Shown here: piece by piece, positions 45,636 through 56,263 of the stretch | Layout of the letters: the number at the start of each line of letters is the position of its first letter | Position numbering within the stretch: the stretch's first letter is position 1 | NCBI RefSeq assembly: GCF_019703515.2 | Contig: NC_059362.1 | Coordinates: 32,277,826-32,341,825 of the forward strand | Origin: Myxocyprinus asiaticus | Lineage: Eukaryota; Chordata; Actinopteri; Cypriniformes; Catostomidae | DNA length: 64,000 nt | Direction of reading: 5' to 3' | Translations under genes and position numbers: made by a program | The notes under the pieces: model-generated | What the model was told of the DNA's origin: nothing | Databases searched by the model: none | Seen by the model: only the letters and a program-made list of their open reading frames with translations

Positions 45636-46484
45636 TTCACTGCAGCACGTTGTGAGAGTTTTCTCTGAAACCCTACACCTCCCCAGCTCCACTGGTCTAA
45701 ATCTGCTACATGGGGATTGTATTTATGTCTAACTGTGCAGCAGCATGTAATACATACTTGATGCTGCATGTTTTGTTTTCCTATTTCTACATCGGCATGT
45801 CCACACGCTTAACTCATTATGCCTGTGTATGCTCTAGCAGTAGCAAGTCTCCACATAGCAGATTTAATCCTCCAAGACCCATGTCCTATTAATATGTCAT
45901 ACCCACATTAACATAAGAGTTGTCATGACTGAACTGCTGTTGACCCCTGGTTTATGAGTTCAGACTGCAATGGGAAAAGTGTGCTCAATATTTTAGAACT
46001 GACAAATCTGATGGATATATACAGTATGAACATGGACAGTCAGATACTGTACTAGTAGATACTGTACCATACGTAGACACCGTGTTTACTCCAAGATCTG
46101 CATGTGCAATGTAACAAACAACATCTTATTAATTCATAACAGAGAGATAGAAAACACATTCATGTTCTGCAGTAAATCAATTAACAAAACAAGTAAAAGA
46201 ACATAAACACTTGCATACATATTGTAGTATTTTAAATTGTGTATGGCCACTGGAGGATCTTAGTTGTGCTGTTTTCAGCAGATTTAAAATCAAATCACTT
46301 TGTCACAACATCATAACCACGAGTGTACAGATGGTGAAAATCTTAGTGGATGCTCCACAACAATGCAATGTAATTTGACATACGTATGTAGAGTTCACAT
46401 AATACAAAATACAGATAGGCTCAATGTACAGAAATACAATACAATATACAGTGCATGAGGACTACAGAGTGAAGACAAGAGTGC
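45636..46484. other. Non-coding stretch
   Basis: No gene or repeat recognised. Confidence 0.5.
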
Positions 46485-46492
46485 CAATAAAT

Positions 46493-47889
46493 TAGAGCCC
46501 AACCAATATGGGATTTTTGAGACTGATACCGATTTTAGAGGGGGAAAATTCACAGATTACTGATATGGTGGCCGATATAGTTAATTTTTGAGTTGGAATG
46601 AAAACAGACCTTTTCTATAGTACATGACTATGCAAAGGTACTCAGAAGGCTGCTTTCTTAAACAAATATTTTTATCAAAGAAAATTTGACATTATTATTA
46701 TACATTGTCAACAAATTCTAGAAATGAGCACTGAGAAAATAAATAATAAATAAAAATACAATAAATAGCTTAAAAAAACAGCAGTACTGTGTGTTTAGTA
46801 TCAGTCAGTTGCTGACCATTAATATATATAATAAATTCAAATAAAATAAATAGCTAAATAAACATCAGTACTGTATGTTTAGTGTCAGTCAAATGCTGAC
46901 CATTAAAATAAAGAATAAATAAAAATTAAATAAATAGCTAAATAAACATCAGTACTGTATGTTTAGTATCAGTCAAATGCTGACTATTTTAATACTGCCA
47001 TTCAATTAGGGGTAGATTGTAAAAAAAAGAAGCATTTACACCTGCCGAGACAAGAGAAAAACAGTGGCAGCAGTGTTACATCGTATTCTGCTATACAAGT
47101 TCAGGGGAAACATTCAACGGTGGAAAACCAGACTTTTAAATATTAAATTTTATAAATGCAACGACTGGAATTGTTCGGTTGAAGGGGGTACCAAACTGTG
47201 AATCCTGAACAGAACAGTTTGGTGAATGCATGTTTACACATTAGCTTTCACTCAGCTGACAAGCAATGAAAGTAGCTACGTGATAAGCTAGTTAGCTATA
47301 AGCTCATTGTTACGGAGAGTAAAAGATGGACCAGCATTCAACTAGGTAACAACGTAGTGTGAAATCAACACTCAACAGACACAATCCACTACCACACTGT
47401 TGTCTCATGAGCTGCAAAACGATGCTCTGATGTTTACCTTTCAATCTGCTACATTACTGACTGCACTGACAAACTATAGCTGGCTAACAGCAAACAGACA
47501 TGAGTGACATGGTTGTCAGGGACAGGGTTAACGTTATATTAGTTATATTGAAAAGGAGAAATGATGGGCTCATTATTTATTAACTTTCCATTATGTATTT
47601 CACAAACTAGTTAGCAGCTTACCGAAAAGACACAACTCAACTCCGCACCGCCTAACTCCACCCTGTCTGCAGAGCCACCGTCAGTTCAGAGTCAGCTCTG
47701 TAAACAATGGAGTCGGAACGCGCTCTGCTGGACAAACTACGTAATGACACCAATTCTAAAACATTGTTTTCTGCATTATATGTTCTGAAAAAAAGTTTCA
47801 TATCTGCGCATATCGGTAAACATATACGCTGATACCGATATATCAGTGAAAGGCTAATATTGGTCGATCGATATATCGGTCAGGCTCTA
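46493..47889. mobile_element. Non-coding hAT-like transposon, copy 2
   Basis: Ends 'tagagcccaaccaatatgg' and 'gatatatcggtcaggctcta' are inverted. The octamer caataaat flanks it perfectly (46485-46492 and 47890-47897), an 8-bp hAT-type target duplication. It is the same family as 15622-17146, sharing long unique blocks such as 'ggaattgttcggttgaaggg' and 'gagtcggaacgcgctctgct', but is 128 bp shorter, partly because it has fewer internal tandem repeats. No coding capacity. Confidence 0.85.
46735..46990. repeat. Tandem ~83-bp repeats, about three units
   Basis: The unit is the one seen at 15885-16310, with 'catcagtactgtatgttta' in each. Confidence 0.85.
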
Positions 47890-48175
47890 CAATAAATACT
47901 CAGTATACATAATACACATTTGCAATATTGATACATACACATTATAATTATCTTTATAATGTGTATGATTTTTCAGTGGTTAGTTTATTGACTAACTGTG
48001 GAACATGGATGTGTTTTTTGGCTCTTGTGTTATGAACTAAAAACATTTAGGATGTTTTTTGTAGACTGTACATGCTAATCTTGGAGTATTATGGCTTCTG
48101 CATGGTTTTAAAAGGATATCCTGCTAATTTGTGTTTTGAAGATTCCAGATCCTTGAGACTGTTTTAAAGGGACAC

Positions 48176-48650
48176 ATAGCATATTTTTTCAAATGTCACA
48201 TTGAGTGCTATATTATGTGCAATACATCTTTCATCCCCCAAGATGTTTACTATATATTCTTTAAAAACGTCTTAAAAACGTTTCTACTTTGTGCCTCATT
48301 TTGTGCTATACTGAATCATGCTTGAATATAATTTTGTGGAAAATGTTCTGGAAAAAAGAACGATACTGCCAACACGACAATCTTGCAATATGAAAACTGT
48401 AAGCCAGTTTTATTCTTTGAAATTATTAAATGGAATTGCACCATTATTGAAGCTAAATATTACTGTTAAAGGGCAGCTCACACAGAAATATTACTGTTTT
48501 AAAACAAAGTTCTTTGAGTAGGTCAGTGGCTGAATGATGAGACAGGAATTCCCATGCTGTAAGATGGCAAAATGCAATCTTAGATTTTTTTGGTCTCTCT
48601 CCTATTGTCTACAATAACAACATTATAAATAAAATAAAAAATGGTAAGAA
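48176..48650. repeat. Repeated segment, first copy
   Basis: It matches 50193-50775 closely over its length, including 'tttgtggaaaatgttctgga', 'gtaagccagttttattcttt' and 'gacaggaattcccatgctgt'. Either both are copies of one transposon family or this is a local duplication. Confidence 0.8.
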
Positions 48651-48654
48651 ATAT

Positions 48655-48692
48655 ATATATATATATATATAAACACACACACACACACACAT
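48655..48692. repeat. (AT)n(AC)n microsatellite
   Basis: AT tract running into an AC tract, directly after the repeated segment. Confidence 0.9.
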
Positions 48693-49197
48693 ATCATCAT
48701 ATATTGCTTGTGAAACAGTCACAATATAATTCAAGCTCTGAAGAGGAACTGTTATTGAAAAATGGGGCAGTTAAAACTGGACTATTGGATGAAAAACTGT
48801 AAGTAACCAATTTAATTCATGAATATTTCATGTCATGACAGATTGATAGTTTATGGTGCTGCTTGAGTAAACAGTTTGATACATTCAGATGAAATGTGTT
48901 GGGTGTACATTATGTGTTAACCCTGAAATGTAGCTTTATAATGTTGTGTGGAGTTCATTTTCTTTGAATTGCATTTCAAAAATGGCTGTATTGAAAGGGC
49001 TGCACAATGTTAGCCAATCACAACAGTGGGCATTTACACTTAAGTCTTAAAGGGCCAGACAGCTTAAAACCCAGCGTTTCACACAGAGGGTCAGAGGCAG
49101 GGTGGAAACTTGTTATATATTACTAAATTATGACTGTTTAGTGCAAAAAAAAGCTTTAACATTATAAGTGGACCTCAGCGAAGATAATAAAACAAAC
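48693..49197. repeat. Probable continuation of the same transposon relic
   Basis: This shares a block with 45260-45330. 'cattataagtggacctcagc' near 49160 is a motif common in teleost DNA transposons. No coding content. Confidence 0.4.
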
Positions 49198-49282
49198 AAA
49201 CTATCTATCTATCTGTCTATCTGTCTGTCTGTCTATCACTCTTTGTCTTTTATATCTTATCATCATCTATCTATCTATCTAT
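49198..49282. repeat. (TATC/TGTC)n microsatellite
   Basis: Two blocks of CTAT/CTGT tetranucleotides with a short interruption, ending next to the left end of the Tc1-like element. Confidence 0.9.
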
Positions 49283-49283
49283 A

Positions 49284-50192
49284 GTTGTGCTCAAAAGTTT
49301 GCATACCCTGGCAGAAATTGTGACATTTTGGCATTGATTTTGAAAATATGACTGATCATGCAAAAAAAAAGAAAATGTCTTTTATTTAAGGATAGTGATC
49401 ATATGAAGCCATTTATTATCACATAGTTGTTTGGTCCTTTTTCAATCATAATGGTAACAGAAATCACCCAAATGGCCCTGACCAAAAGTTTACATACCCT
49501 TGAATGTTTGGCCTTGTTACATACACAAGGAGACACACACAGGTTTAAATGGCAATTAAAGGTTAATTTCCCACACCTGTGGCTTTTTAAATTGCAATTA
49601 GTGTCTGTGTATAAATAGTCAATGAGTTTGTTAGCTCTCACTTGGATGCACTGAGCAGGCTAGATACTGAGCCATGGGAAGCAGAAAATAACTGTCAAAA
49701 GACCTGTGTAACAAGGTAATGGAACTTTATAAAGATGGAAAAGGATATAAAAAGATATCCAAAGCCTTGAAAATGCCAGTCAGTACTGTTCAATCACTTA
49801 TTAAGAAGTGGAAAATTCAGGGATCTCTTGATATCAAGCCAAGGCCAGGTAGACCAAGAAAGATTTCAGCCACAACTGACTGTAAGCCCACAGGTAACCT
49901 CAGGAGAAATACAGGCTGCTCTGGAAAAAGACGGTGTGGTTGTTTCAAGGAGCACAATACGATGATACTTGAACAAAAATGAGCTGCATAGTCGAGTTGC
50001 CAGAAAGAAGCCAATGCCACAAAAAAGCCCGGTTACAATATGCCCGACAACACCTTGACATGCCTCACAGCTTCTGGCACACTGTAATTTGGAGTGACGA
50101 GACCAAAATAGAGCTTTATGGTCACAACCATAAGCGCTATGTTTGGAGAGGGGTCAACAAGTATTGTGCTCCTCGAAACAACCACACCGTCT
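49284..50192 (+). mobile_element. Tc1-like transposon, 3' truncated
   Basis: The left end 'gttgtgctcaaaagtttgca' has an internal second copy ('gaccaaaagtttacataccc') at about 49480, an IR/DR-like arrangement. The transposase starts at 49674 and is cut within the DDE domain at about 50192, where the repeated segment (also at 48176) begins. The right half of the element and its right terminal repeat are absent. Confidence 0.8.
49674..50192 (+). pseudogene. Tc1-like transposase, truncated
   Basis: The start gives MGSRK, an immediate in-frame stop (TAA where the family has glutamate), then LSKDLCNKVMELYKDGKGYK, KISKALKMPVSTVQSLIKKW and PGRPRKISATT, the paired DNA-binding domain with its GRPR hook. 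A deletion/frameshift follows near 49885. The frame at 49979 continues with PERSQCHKKARLQYARQHLD and WSDETKIELYGHNHKRYVWR, which contains the first catalytic aspartate. The second Asp and the Glu are lost with the truncation. It belongs to a Tc1 group different from the Sleeping Beauty-type copies at 3758 and 58859. Confidence 0.8.
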
Positions 50193-50775
50193 TTTTTTCA
50201 TATTTTTTCAAGTGTCACATTGAGTGCTATATTATGTGTGATACATCTTTCATGATGTCTTTCACAATTTTTCTTACAGCATCTGTTATCTTCACTTTTA
50301 TCTCCCTTTTCACTGTTCACTTTTATTACAGTAAAAGCAATCCCCCAATATGTTTACTATATACTCATATATATATATATATATATATATATCAAATATT
50401 GTTGTTTTCTACTTTGTGCCTCATTTTTTGCTATATTGGAACATGCTTGAATATAATTTTGTGGAAAATGTTCTGGAAAAAAGAACCATACTTCTGCCAA
50501 CATGACAATCTGGCAATATGAAAATTGTAAGCCAGTTTTATTCTTTGAAATTATGAAATGGAATTGCACTGTTATTGAAGCTAAATATTACTGTTAAAGG
50601 GCAGCTCACACAGAAATATTATTATTTTAAAACAAAGTTCTTTAAGTAGGTCAGTGGCTGAGTGATGAGACAGGAATTCCCATGCTGTAAGATGGCAAAA
50701 TGCAATCTTAGATTTTTTTGGTCTCTCTCCTATTCAATCTACAATAACAAAACTATAAATAAAAAATTCTAAGAA
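50193..50775. repeat. Repeated segment, second copy
   Basis: This is a close copy of 48176-48650. It contains about 100 bp near 50250-50350 that the first copy lacks, and an (AT)n run at 50368-50392. It interrupts the Tc1-like transposase. The long frame running from the transposase into this segment is chance read-through. Confidence 0.8.
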
Positions 50776-51063
50776 AAAATCAGCTTCAGGCATTCTACCA
50801 TGTTTTAGTCATTTAGTTATATATGCATCTTCCTTTGCAGATATATTCATAATATTCACTTTGCACTGCTCTACACAAGTTTATAGATTTAGCAGATGGC
50901 ATGCCCACAGCTCTCGAGGGCAGCAAGTGAACATTGTGAGAAATTTTAGATGTTTCTATTTGTATTTATAATTACAATATGTATTGATGTTACAATAACC
51001 ACTCTACATTGTATAAGGGTCTATCTATAGTAAATAAATTGCTTGTTTATATAGTTAAATCAG
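50776..51063. other. Non-coding stretch
   Basis: Nothing recognised. Confidence 0.5.
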
Positions 51064-51067
51064 TTAA

Positions 51068-51750
51068 AGGATTCCTTCACCCGTAAATGAAAACTGTCTC
51101 ATAATTTACTTACCCTCACGTCATCTAAGATGTGTATGACTGACTTATTTCTGCAGAACTCAAATGAAGATTTTTAAAATAATATCTCAGCTCTTTAAGT
51201 TCATAAAATGCAAGTGAATGGTGATAAGGCCTTTGAAGCTCCAAAAATCCAATCAGCTTAAACATAATTCATCTGACTCCAGTGTTTTTAATCAATGTCT
51301 TCAGTTGGTTTTGGGTGAGATCAAACCAAAATATACAACTCGTTTTTTACAGTACATTTTGACCAGTCTCCTTGGTGATCATGATTTCAAGCTCAATTAC
51401 ACTTTCTATACCACCATCTAGCACTCTGCATGCATCAAACACTAGGAAGTGTAATCGAGCTTTAAATCATGATCGTGTCAAAAGACTGCAATGGCAAGAT
51501 GTTTATATTTTTGTCTTTTCTCACCCAAAACCAACTGGATCAGTGTATGGATTACTTTTATGCTAACTTTATCTCCTTTTTGGAGCTTCAAAGGCCTGAT
51601 CACCATTCTCTTACATTGTATTACATTGTATGGACCTACAGAGCTGAGATATTCTTCTAAAAAATTTCATTTGTGTTCAGCAGAAGACATCTGGGATGGC
51701 ATGAGGGTGAGTAAATGATGAAATAATTTTATTTTTGGGTGAACTATCCT
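51068..51750. mobile_element. Fold-back MITE with TTAA target duplication, second copy
   Basis: It is flanked by TTAA (51064-51067, 51751-51754). The ends are 'aggattccttcacccgtaaa' and 'tttttgggtgaactatcct'. Inner arms pair, for example 'gatcatgatttcaagctcaa' (51376) with 'gagctttaaatcatgatcg'. The open frames at 51218-51718 lie within the palindrome and are not genes. Confidence 0.8.
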
Positions 51751-51880
51751 TTAACTTGGTCCTTTAAAAAAAAAAAAGAAGACAATCACTACAAAATGAT
51801 CACAATCACTGGGATACATAATTTGTACAGTGGGGTTCAAAAGTACACATCAATAGCACTATGTAACAATTTTTGTTCCG

Positions 51881-51997
51881 GGGTAGTAAGTGTTATTTCC
51901 TAATTGCTTATGCCTCAAAAGTATAGAAAATGGCTATTATTCCCCACAAACTTTGCTTTTGTGACCAGGACAGTGATATTTTGAAATGTACCTATTT
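51881..51997. repeat. Left TIR, 117 bp identical to the right TIR
   Basis: 'gggtagtaagtgttatttcc' to 'tgaaatgtacctattt' is the exact reverse complement of 53461-53577. Confidence 0.95.
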
Positions 51998-52139
51998 CCA
52001 ATGATAAAACGAGCAAATTTGTGTCTTTTCGTTCACATAAAGTCAGAAAAAAACAACATATGAATCAAAATTAACATGTATTTATACTAAAGTAATACAA
52101 AAATGACTACAAAAGATTTAGAAGTGAGCAGTTTTTCGA

Positions 52140-53330
52140 GATTTACGATTATACTGTAAATCACTTTCACGAATCAGCCCCCAAATGTACTCATCATACT
52201 TCAAGGCGTCCAGCAAGGCCTGTTGCTGTTGTAATCCTCTTTGAGGTGCACCGAGTGAGCCAGTGGAAGAGATGGGTACTTGTTACGATTATGGAGCAGC
52301 ACAGCTTTGAGGCTCCTGGATGAGCTGCCAATGAAGAGGCACCACTCATTCTGGTTACAGGCGATTCCGAATGCCTCGAACAGACTGGTCACATTGTGGC
52401 AGAAGCAGAGCCCATCTTGACGGCTGAAGAAGCTGGAAAAAGGTTGGTGACGCTTCCTCTGATCTGCGACTTGCACACTTTCATCCAACAAGTTACACTG
52501 CTTGAGCCTAGACGTCAAAAGCTCAGCACTGGACTTGGTGAGACCAAGATCTCTAATCAAGTCGTTGAGGTCTTTTTGGTTGGGATAGTATTGGTTTCTC
52601 TCCTCAGCTCCACCTCTGAAATTGTCATCTGGATCTACAACATCTTCCTTGCTCTCTGACTTGCTGCTCTCTTCTAAAGACGACTGCTCTCTCTCCGGAG
52701 GAGTGGGTACGGGGAGCTCATGGCAGTGTGGCACCAGGGCGATGGATGAAGGAAGGTCCGGATATGTGATAGCAGGTGCATTCTTGCCAGTCCGACGTTT
52801 GGAAGGGTCCACCATGCAGAAGTATCAGTTGCTTGAATGGTCAGTGGGTTTCTACAAAATTCTTGGGATAGCTAACTTCATGGCTCTCTTTTCCCCTCTG
52901 TACCATCCTACAAAAATACATTTATTTCACCCATGACTAACGTGTAAGAGATTCTTGCAACATTTTTCTTAGTTTATATATTTTTTCAATAACATTGAAA
53001 ATTGTAAAACATTTTAAAATTAAAAACTTTTACAATTTTAAAAATTAAATTTTATAACATAAAATTCCAAGCAACAATTGTCCATCTTACCTTCCAGAGT
53101 TTTTTTTTTTTGCAGTGCTCGCAGGTGAAATGAGGTGCCCAGGGTTTGTCTTGATCCCCGACAGGCATGCCGAAATATGCCTTGTAGGCCTCACACTTCT
53201 TAGCAGATGCTTCCACAGAGTATTTTTTCACTCTTGTTTTGATAAATTGGCAACAGACATAGCAAAATGCATCTGCCGGATGCTTGCAGCCTCTTGTTGC
53301 CATCTCAGAAAAATGCAGATATGTATCCAC
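52140..53330 (-). pseudogene. Two-exon transposase-like gene, internally deleted
   Basis: Exon 1 (53330-53091) starts MDTYLHFSEMATRGCKHPAD, then FCYVCCQFIKTRVKKYSVEA, CEAYKAYFGMPVGDQDKPWA and PHFTCEHCKK; its Cys/His pairs suggest zinc binding. A clear GT-AG intron (52908-53090, donor gtaaga, acceptor ttttgtag) joins it to exon 2, which reads GWYRGEKRAMKLAIPRI, has two stops, then MVDPSKRRTGKNAPAITYPD, an acidic Ser-rich linker, NQKDLNDLIRDLGLTKSSAE, FFSRQDGLCFCHN and SLKAVLLHNRNKYPSLPLAH. Soon after HLKEDYN the frame changes into ALLDALKYDEYIWGLIRESD, apparently the extreme C-terminus, so the catalytic centre is deleted. A 12-base A run in exon 1 also breaks the frame. Confidence 0.65.
52908..53090 (-). 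other. Intron of the transposase-like gene
   Basis: On the minus strand it begins gtaagatgga and ends acaaaaatacatttt-type complement 'tgtatttttgtag'. Removing it joins G to GA-TGG-TAC and restores a Gly-Trp-Tyr sequence that I expect from related proteins. Confidence 0.65.
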
Positions 53331-53460
53331 TTAGGCAGCTGGAACTAAACTGAACTGGTGGGCTTAAGCCCCTGTATTTATACTACTATTTATATTATTG
53401 GAAAGTTCTAGAAGATACTCCAAGTTTACTCAGCACTGAATCTATCTGGAATGTTCTGGA

Positions 53461-53577
53461 AAATAGGTACATTTCAAAATATCACTGTCCTGGTCACAAA
53501 AGCAAAGTTTGTGGGGAATAATAGCCATTTTCTATACTTTTGAGGCATAAGCAATTAGGAAATAACACTTACTACCC
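53461..53577. repeat. Right TIR, 117 bp identical to the left TIR
   Basis: 'aaataggtacatttcaaaat' to 'aataacacttactaccc' is the exact reverse complement of 51881-51997. Confidence 0.95.
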
Positions 53578-53795
53578 AAGAAACATTTGTTACACGGTGT
53601 AATTTGGGAATCAAAATCTAATTTAAACCTGAAAATACAACAAAATTAAATTAAAAATTTTAAAGAACAAACATATACCCTAAATAAATGTATATGAAAT
53701 AAAGCACTATTTCTAAGTCACTAGTCTTTTTTTCTTTTTAATTTAAACCAGAAAATAAAAAGATTCATGATTTTGAAACATTTTATGCAAATAAT

Positions 53796-54290
53796 AATAA
53801 TTCCTTACATTTATAAAGCACATTTCTAGGCACTCAAAGCATTTTAGATAGTATAAGGGAAATCTCCTCAACCACCACCAGTGTGCAGCATCTACCTTGA
53901 TGATGCAACAGCAGCCATTGTGCACCAGAACGCTCACTACACACTAGCTATTGGTGGAGGAGAGTGATGTAGCCAGTTCAGGGATGGAGATTATTAGGGG
54001 GCCATGATAGATAAGGTCCAATGGGGGGAATTTGGCCAGAACACCTGAGTTATACCCCTACTCTTTACAAGAAGTGCCTTGGTTTAATATCTCACCCAAA
54101 AGACAGTGCTTATTTTACAAGACTGCAGGGTGAGCACCCCCTACTGGCCTCCCTAATACCACTTCCAGCAGCAACCTTAGTTTTCCCCAAAAGGTCTCCC
54201 ATCCAGTTACTGGCCATGCTCAACCCTGCTTAGCTTTAGTGGGCAACCAGGCAAGAGCTGCAGGGTGATATGGCTGCTGGCTAACTAAAG
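53796..54290 (-). mobile_element. SINE3-like element (5S rRNA-derived head)
   Basis: Read on the minus strand from about 54287, the head contains 'aaagctaagcagggttgagc' and 'aactggatgggagacc'. These correspond to the internal promoter region of 5S rRNA ('gaagctaagcagggtcgggc', 'ttggatgggagacc'). The body and a tail ending near 53796 ('gctttataaatgtaaggaat') complete a ~490-bp SINE. Such elements are transcribed by RNA polymerase III and mobilised by a LINE. It is diverged, so probably old. Confidence 0.72.
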
Positions 54291-55048
54291 TTTATGATGT
54301 AAAATAAAGAAGAAATATTTAAGGGTCTGCACTATTTCTAGGCCACTTTTTAAATGTTAGCTAATTTGTGACATTGACCACATTAAATCCTTTGCATGCA
54401 CAAAAGGTCCAATTAGATTTCCTTGTTTCCATTGAAGCACACAAGATGCTCTTTGGAACATTCTCTACCATGTTGGGATAACATGGATCATTAGGTTGTA
54501 CACAAACTTGAGGAATCCATGCCAGATTGAGTGCATGCTGACATTAAAGCAAAAGGGGAACATACCACATATGCTTCTATGACATTCTAAAATACAGATT
54601 ATTAATTATTATTTAATTCAAATTTTCAAATTCTTATGCTGATGATCTAATTTGTAATGATTTTTTTATTATTAAATTTGAAAAAAGCAAAATTTCATTT
54701 TCACAGAAGTGGACTCTGAGTCTTTTGAAACCCACTGTACGTAGACACACACAGAAATATAAAAAACTTCTAAAAGCAAACTTATTCCTAAAATTAAAAT
54801 GTTCTTCAGATTTATACATTAACCTGTAGCACTTCCTTCACCCCTTTGAAATGAAGTGCTTTGGGTTCGTTAAAGTATTAAGAGTTATATTTACTAATGG
54901 GTATTCATTCTATATAGACTTATATGAACTAAATCTCTTCAAAAAGAAACAACAGGACTTCAAGAGTATGGTTTTATATAACAAAAAAAAAAAACTTTTA
55001 TTTATTATTTCTCATCTTTTAAATGTAAATAAAAAATATAAAAAATGA
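54291..55048. other. Non-coding stretch
   Basis: AT-rich sequence without recognised features. 54851-55048 is an open frame rich in Lys/Phe/Tyr from AT composition, not a supported gene. Confidence 0.5.
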
Positions 55049-56263
55049 ATTTGTGTTTGGTTTTGGTTTTTATTGTTTGAGACAAAAATGAATCAAAGAT
55101 TCACAATCACTTCCAATCAATACAGTTCTCAAATAACAATGACTTGGTGGATACACAAGAAATAGAGTAAAGATTCAAAAGTTCACTTATTATGAATGAA
55201 TCAATTTAGATATAAAGTCAAATAACTCAAGGAATCGAATGGAGAATTGAATCATTCAAATAGGGACTCAAATAATTCAAAAGAATCAAGTAACCAATTA
55301 AAAGATTTGAACAGCGAATAGACAACTCAAAAGAACCTTTCGTGCACAACTCACAGCTTTTCAATGTTAAAACACTTATATAAACACATTTGAAAACCAA
55401 ATTCAAAGGTATACACTCTTAAATACTCTTTTCTTTGGTATACACAGATATTCACTGGATCCAGTCTCTTTTAAAGTGTATATAAGCCAGCAATTAGCTT
55501 AGATATGAAAACAAACAAACCAAATATCCCCTTGCAGAAATTGCCATGCTTTGGTACGTTGAGGCGTAAAACTATGTCACCGCTTCACTCTAACAGAGCA
55601 AGTAATAAAATAACTTTACTCACAAAGTATAATGGGGTCGTGGAACCATTAGCATTAGCTCTTGTGATCAACAGGGAACCGAGAAGCGCAGCGGGCAGCA
55701 GCGAGAGAGCAGCAGGTGAGAGGGTGATTGCGATCTATGTGCGAGTCGGCGCCTCCTGCGTCGCAAGAGGACTCACAGACATACCCGGTAGCACAGAGCT
55801 CTATCTGGAGAAGAATATCCAGCACCGCCAGTTATCCGGAGCGCTACCTGGTTAACGATCTCCAAGGAGGCCAGAGGAGCTCAGTCTCCGGTTAATCCAA
55901 GACACCCTCGCGCTTAACGAGCGAGTAATACACAGTCTACACAAGCAGTGCACTTTCAACACTTCTATTACTCTCAGAAATCATGAAGGAAAAGAGAAAT
56001 CACACTTTACTCAAAAGTATGAGAGAAATATTAATGAGCAGCACTCTGCGTATATAACTCTGAAATTCTCATCTTCTTTTCTGCGTCACTCTGATCTCAC
56101 ACACACTACATGACCTAAGTCCTGCCTCCAAACCAATCACAAGTTTTTCCAAAACAAAATTGCCACTTAGGAAACCAATAAGGCTTTAAATAAAATACAC
56201 TGCAGACATAAATTTAGTATGAGACTCAGAAAAGTCACATTTTCTGTACACGTGAACGCTACA
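55049..56263 (-). repeat. Possible retroelement LTR-like segment
   Basis: On the minus strand the segment begins 'tgtagcgttcacgtgtacag' and ends near 'caaacaataaaaaccaaaac', with a polyadenylation-like signal. A distinctly GC-richer stretch at 55630-55920 stands out from its AT-rich surroundings. TG...CA-like ends suggest a solo LTR, but I see no matching target duplication. The open frame at 55505-55855 has no recognisable motif. Confidence 0.3.

Larger units (their letters stand above)
51857..53599 (-). mobile_element. DNA transposon of unnamed superfamily with long TIRs
   Basis: The outer ~140 bp at each end are inverted copies. A block of 117 bp (51881-51997 against 53461-53577) is identical base for base, while the outermost ~20 bp have diverged. 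Inside, on the minus strand, is one spliced transposase-like gene. The exact TIR match contrasts with the stops in the gene and suggests that the element moved recently by borrowing a transposase. I recognise the protein as a family found in many animal genomes but cannot assign a superfamily. A TA target duplication is possible but not certain. Confidence 0.75.

Noticed and set aside
49979..50521. 180-residue frame as a complete transposase
   Set aside because: Only about the first 70 residues are Tc1-like; the remainder reads through an unrelated repeat.
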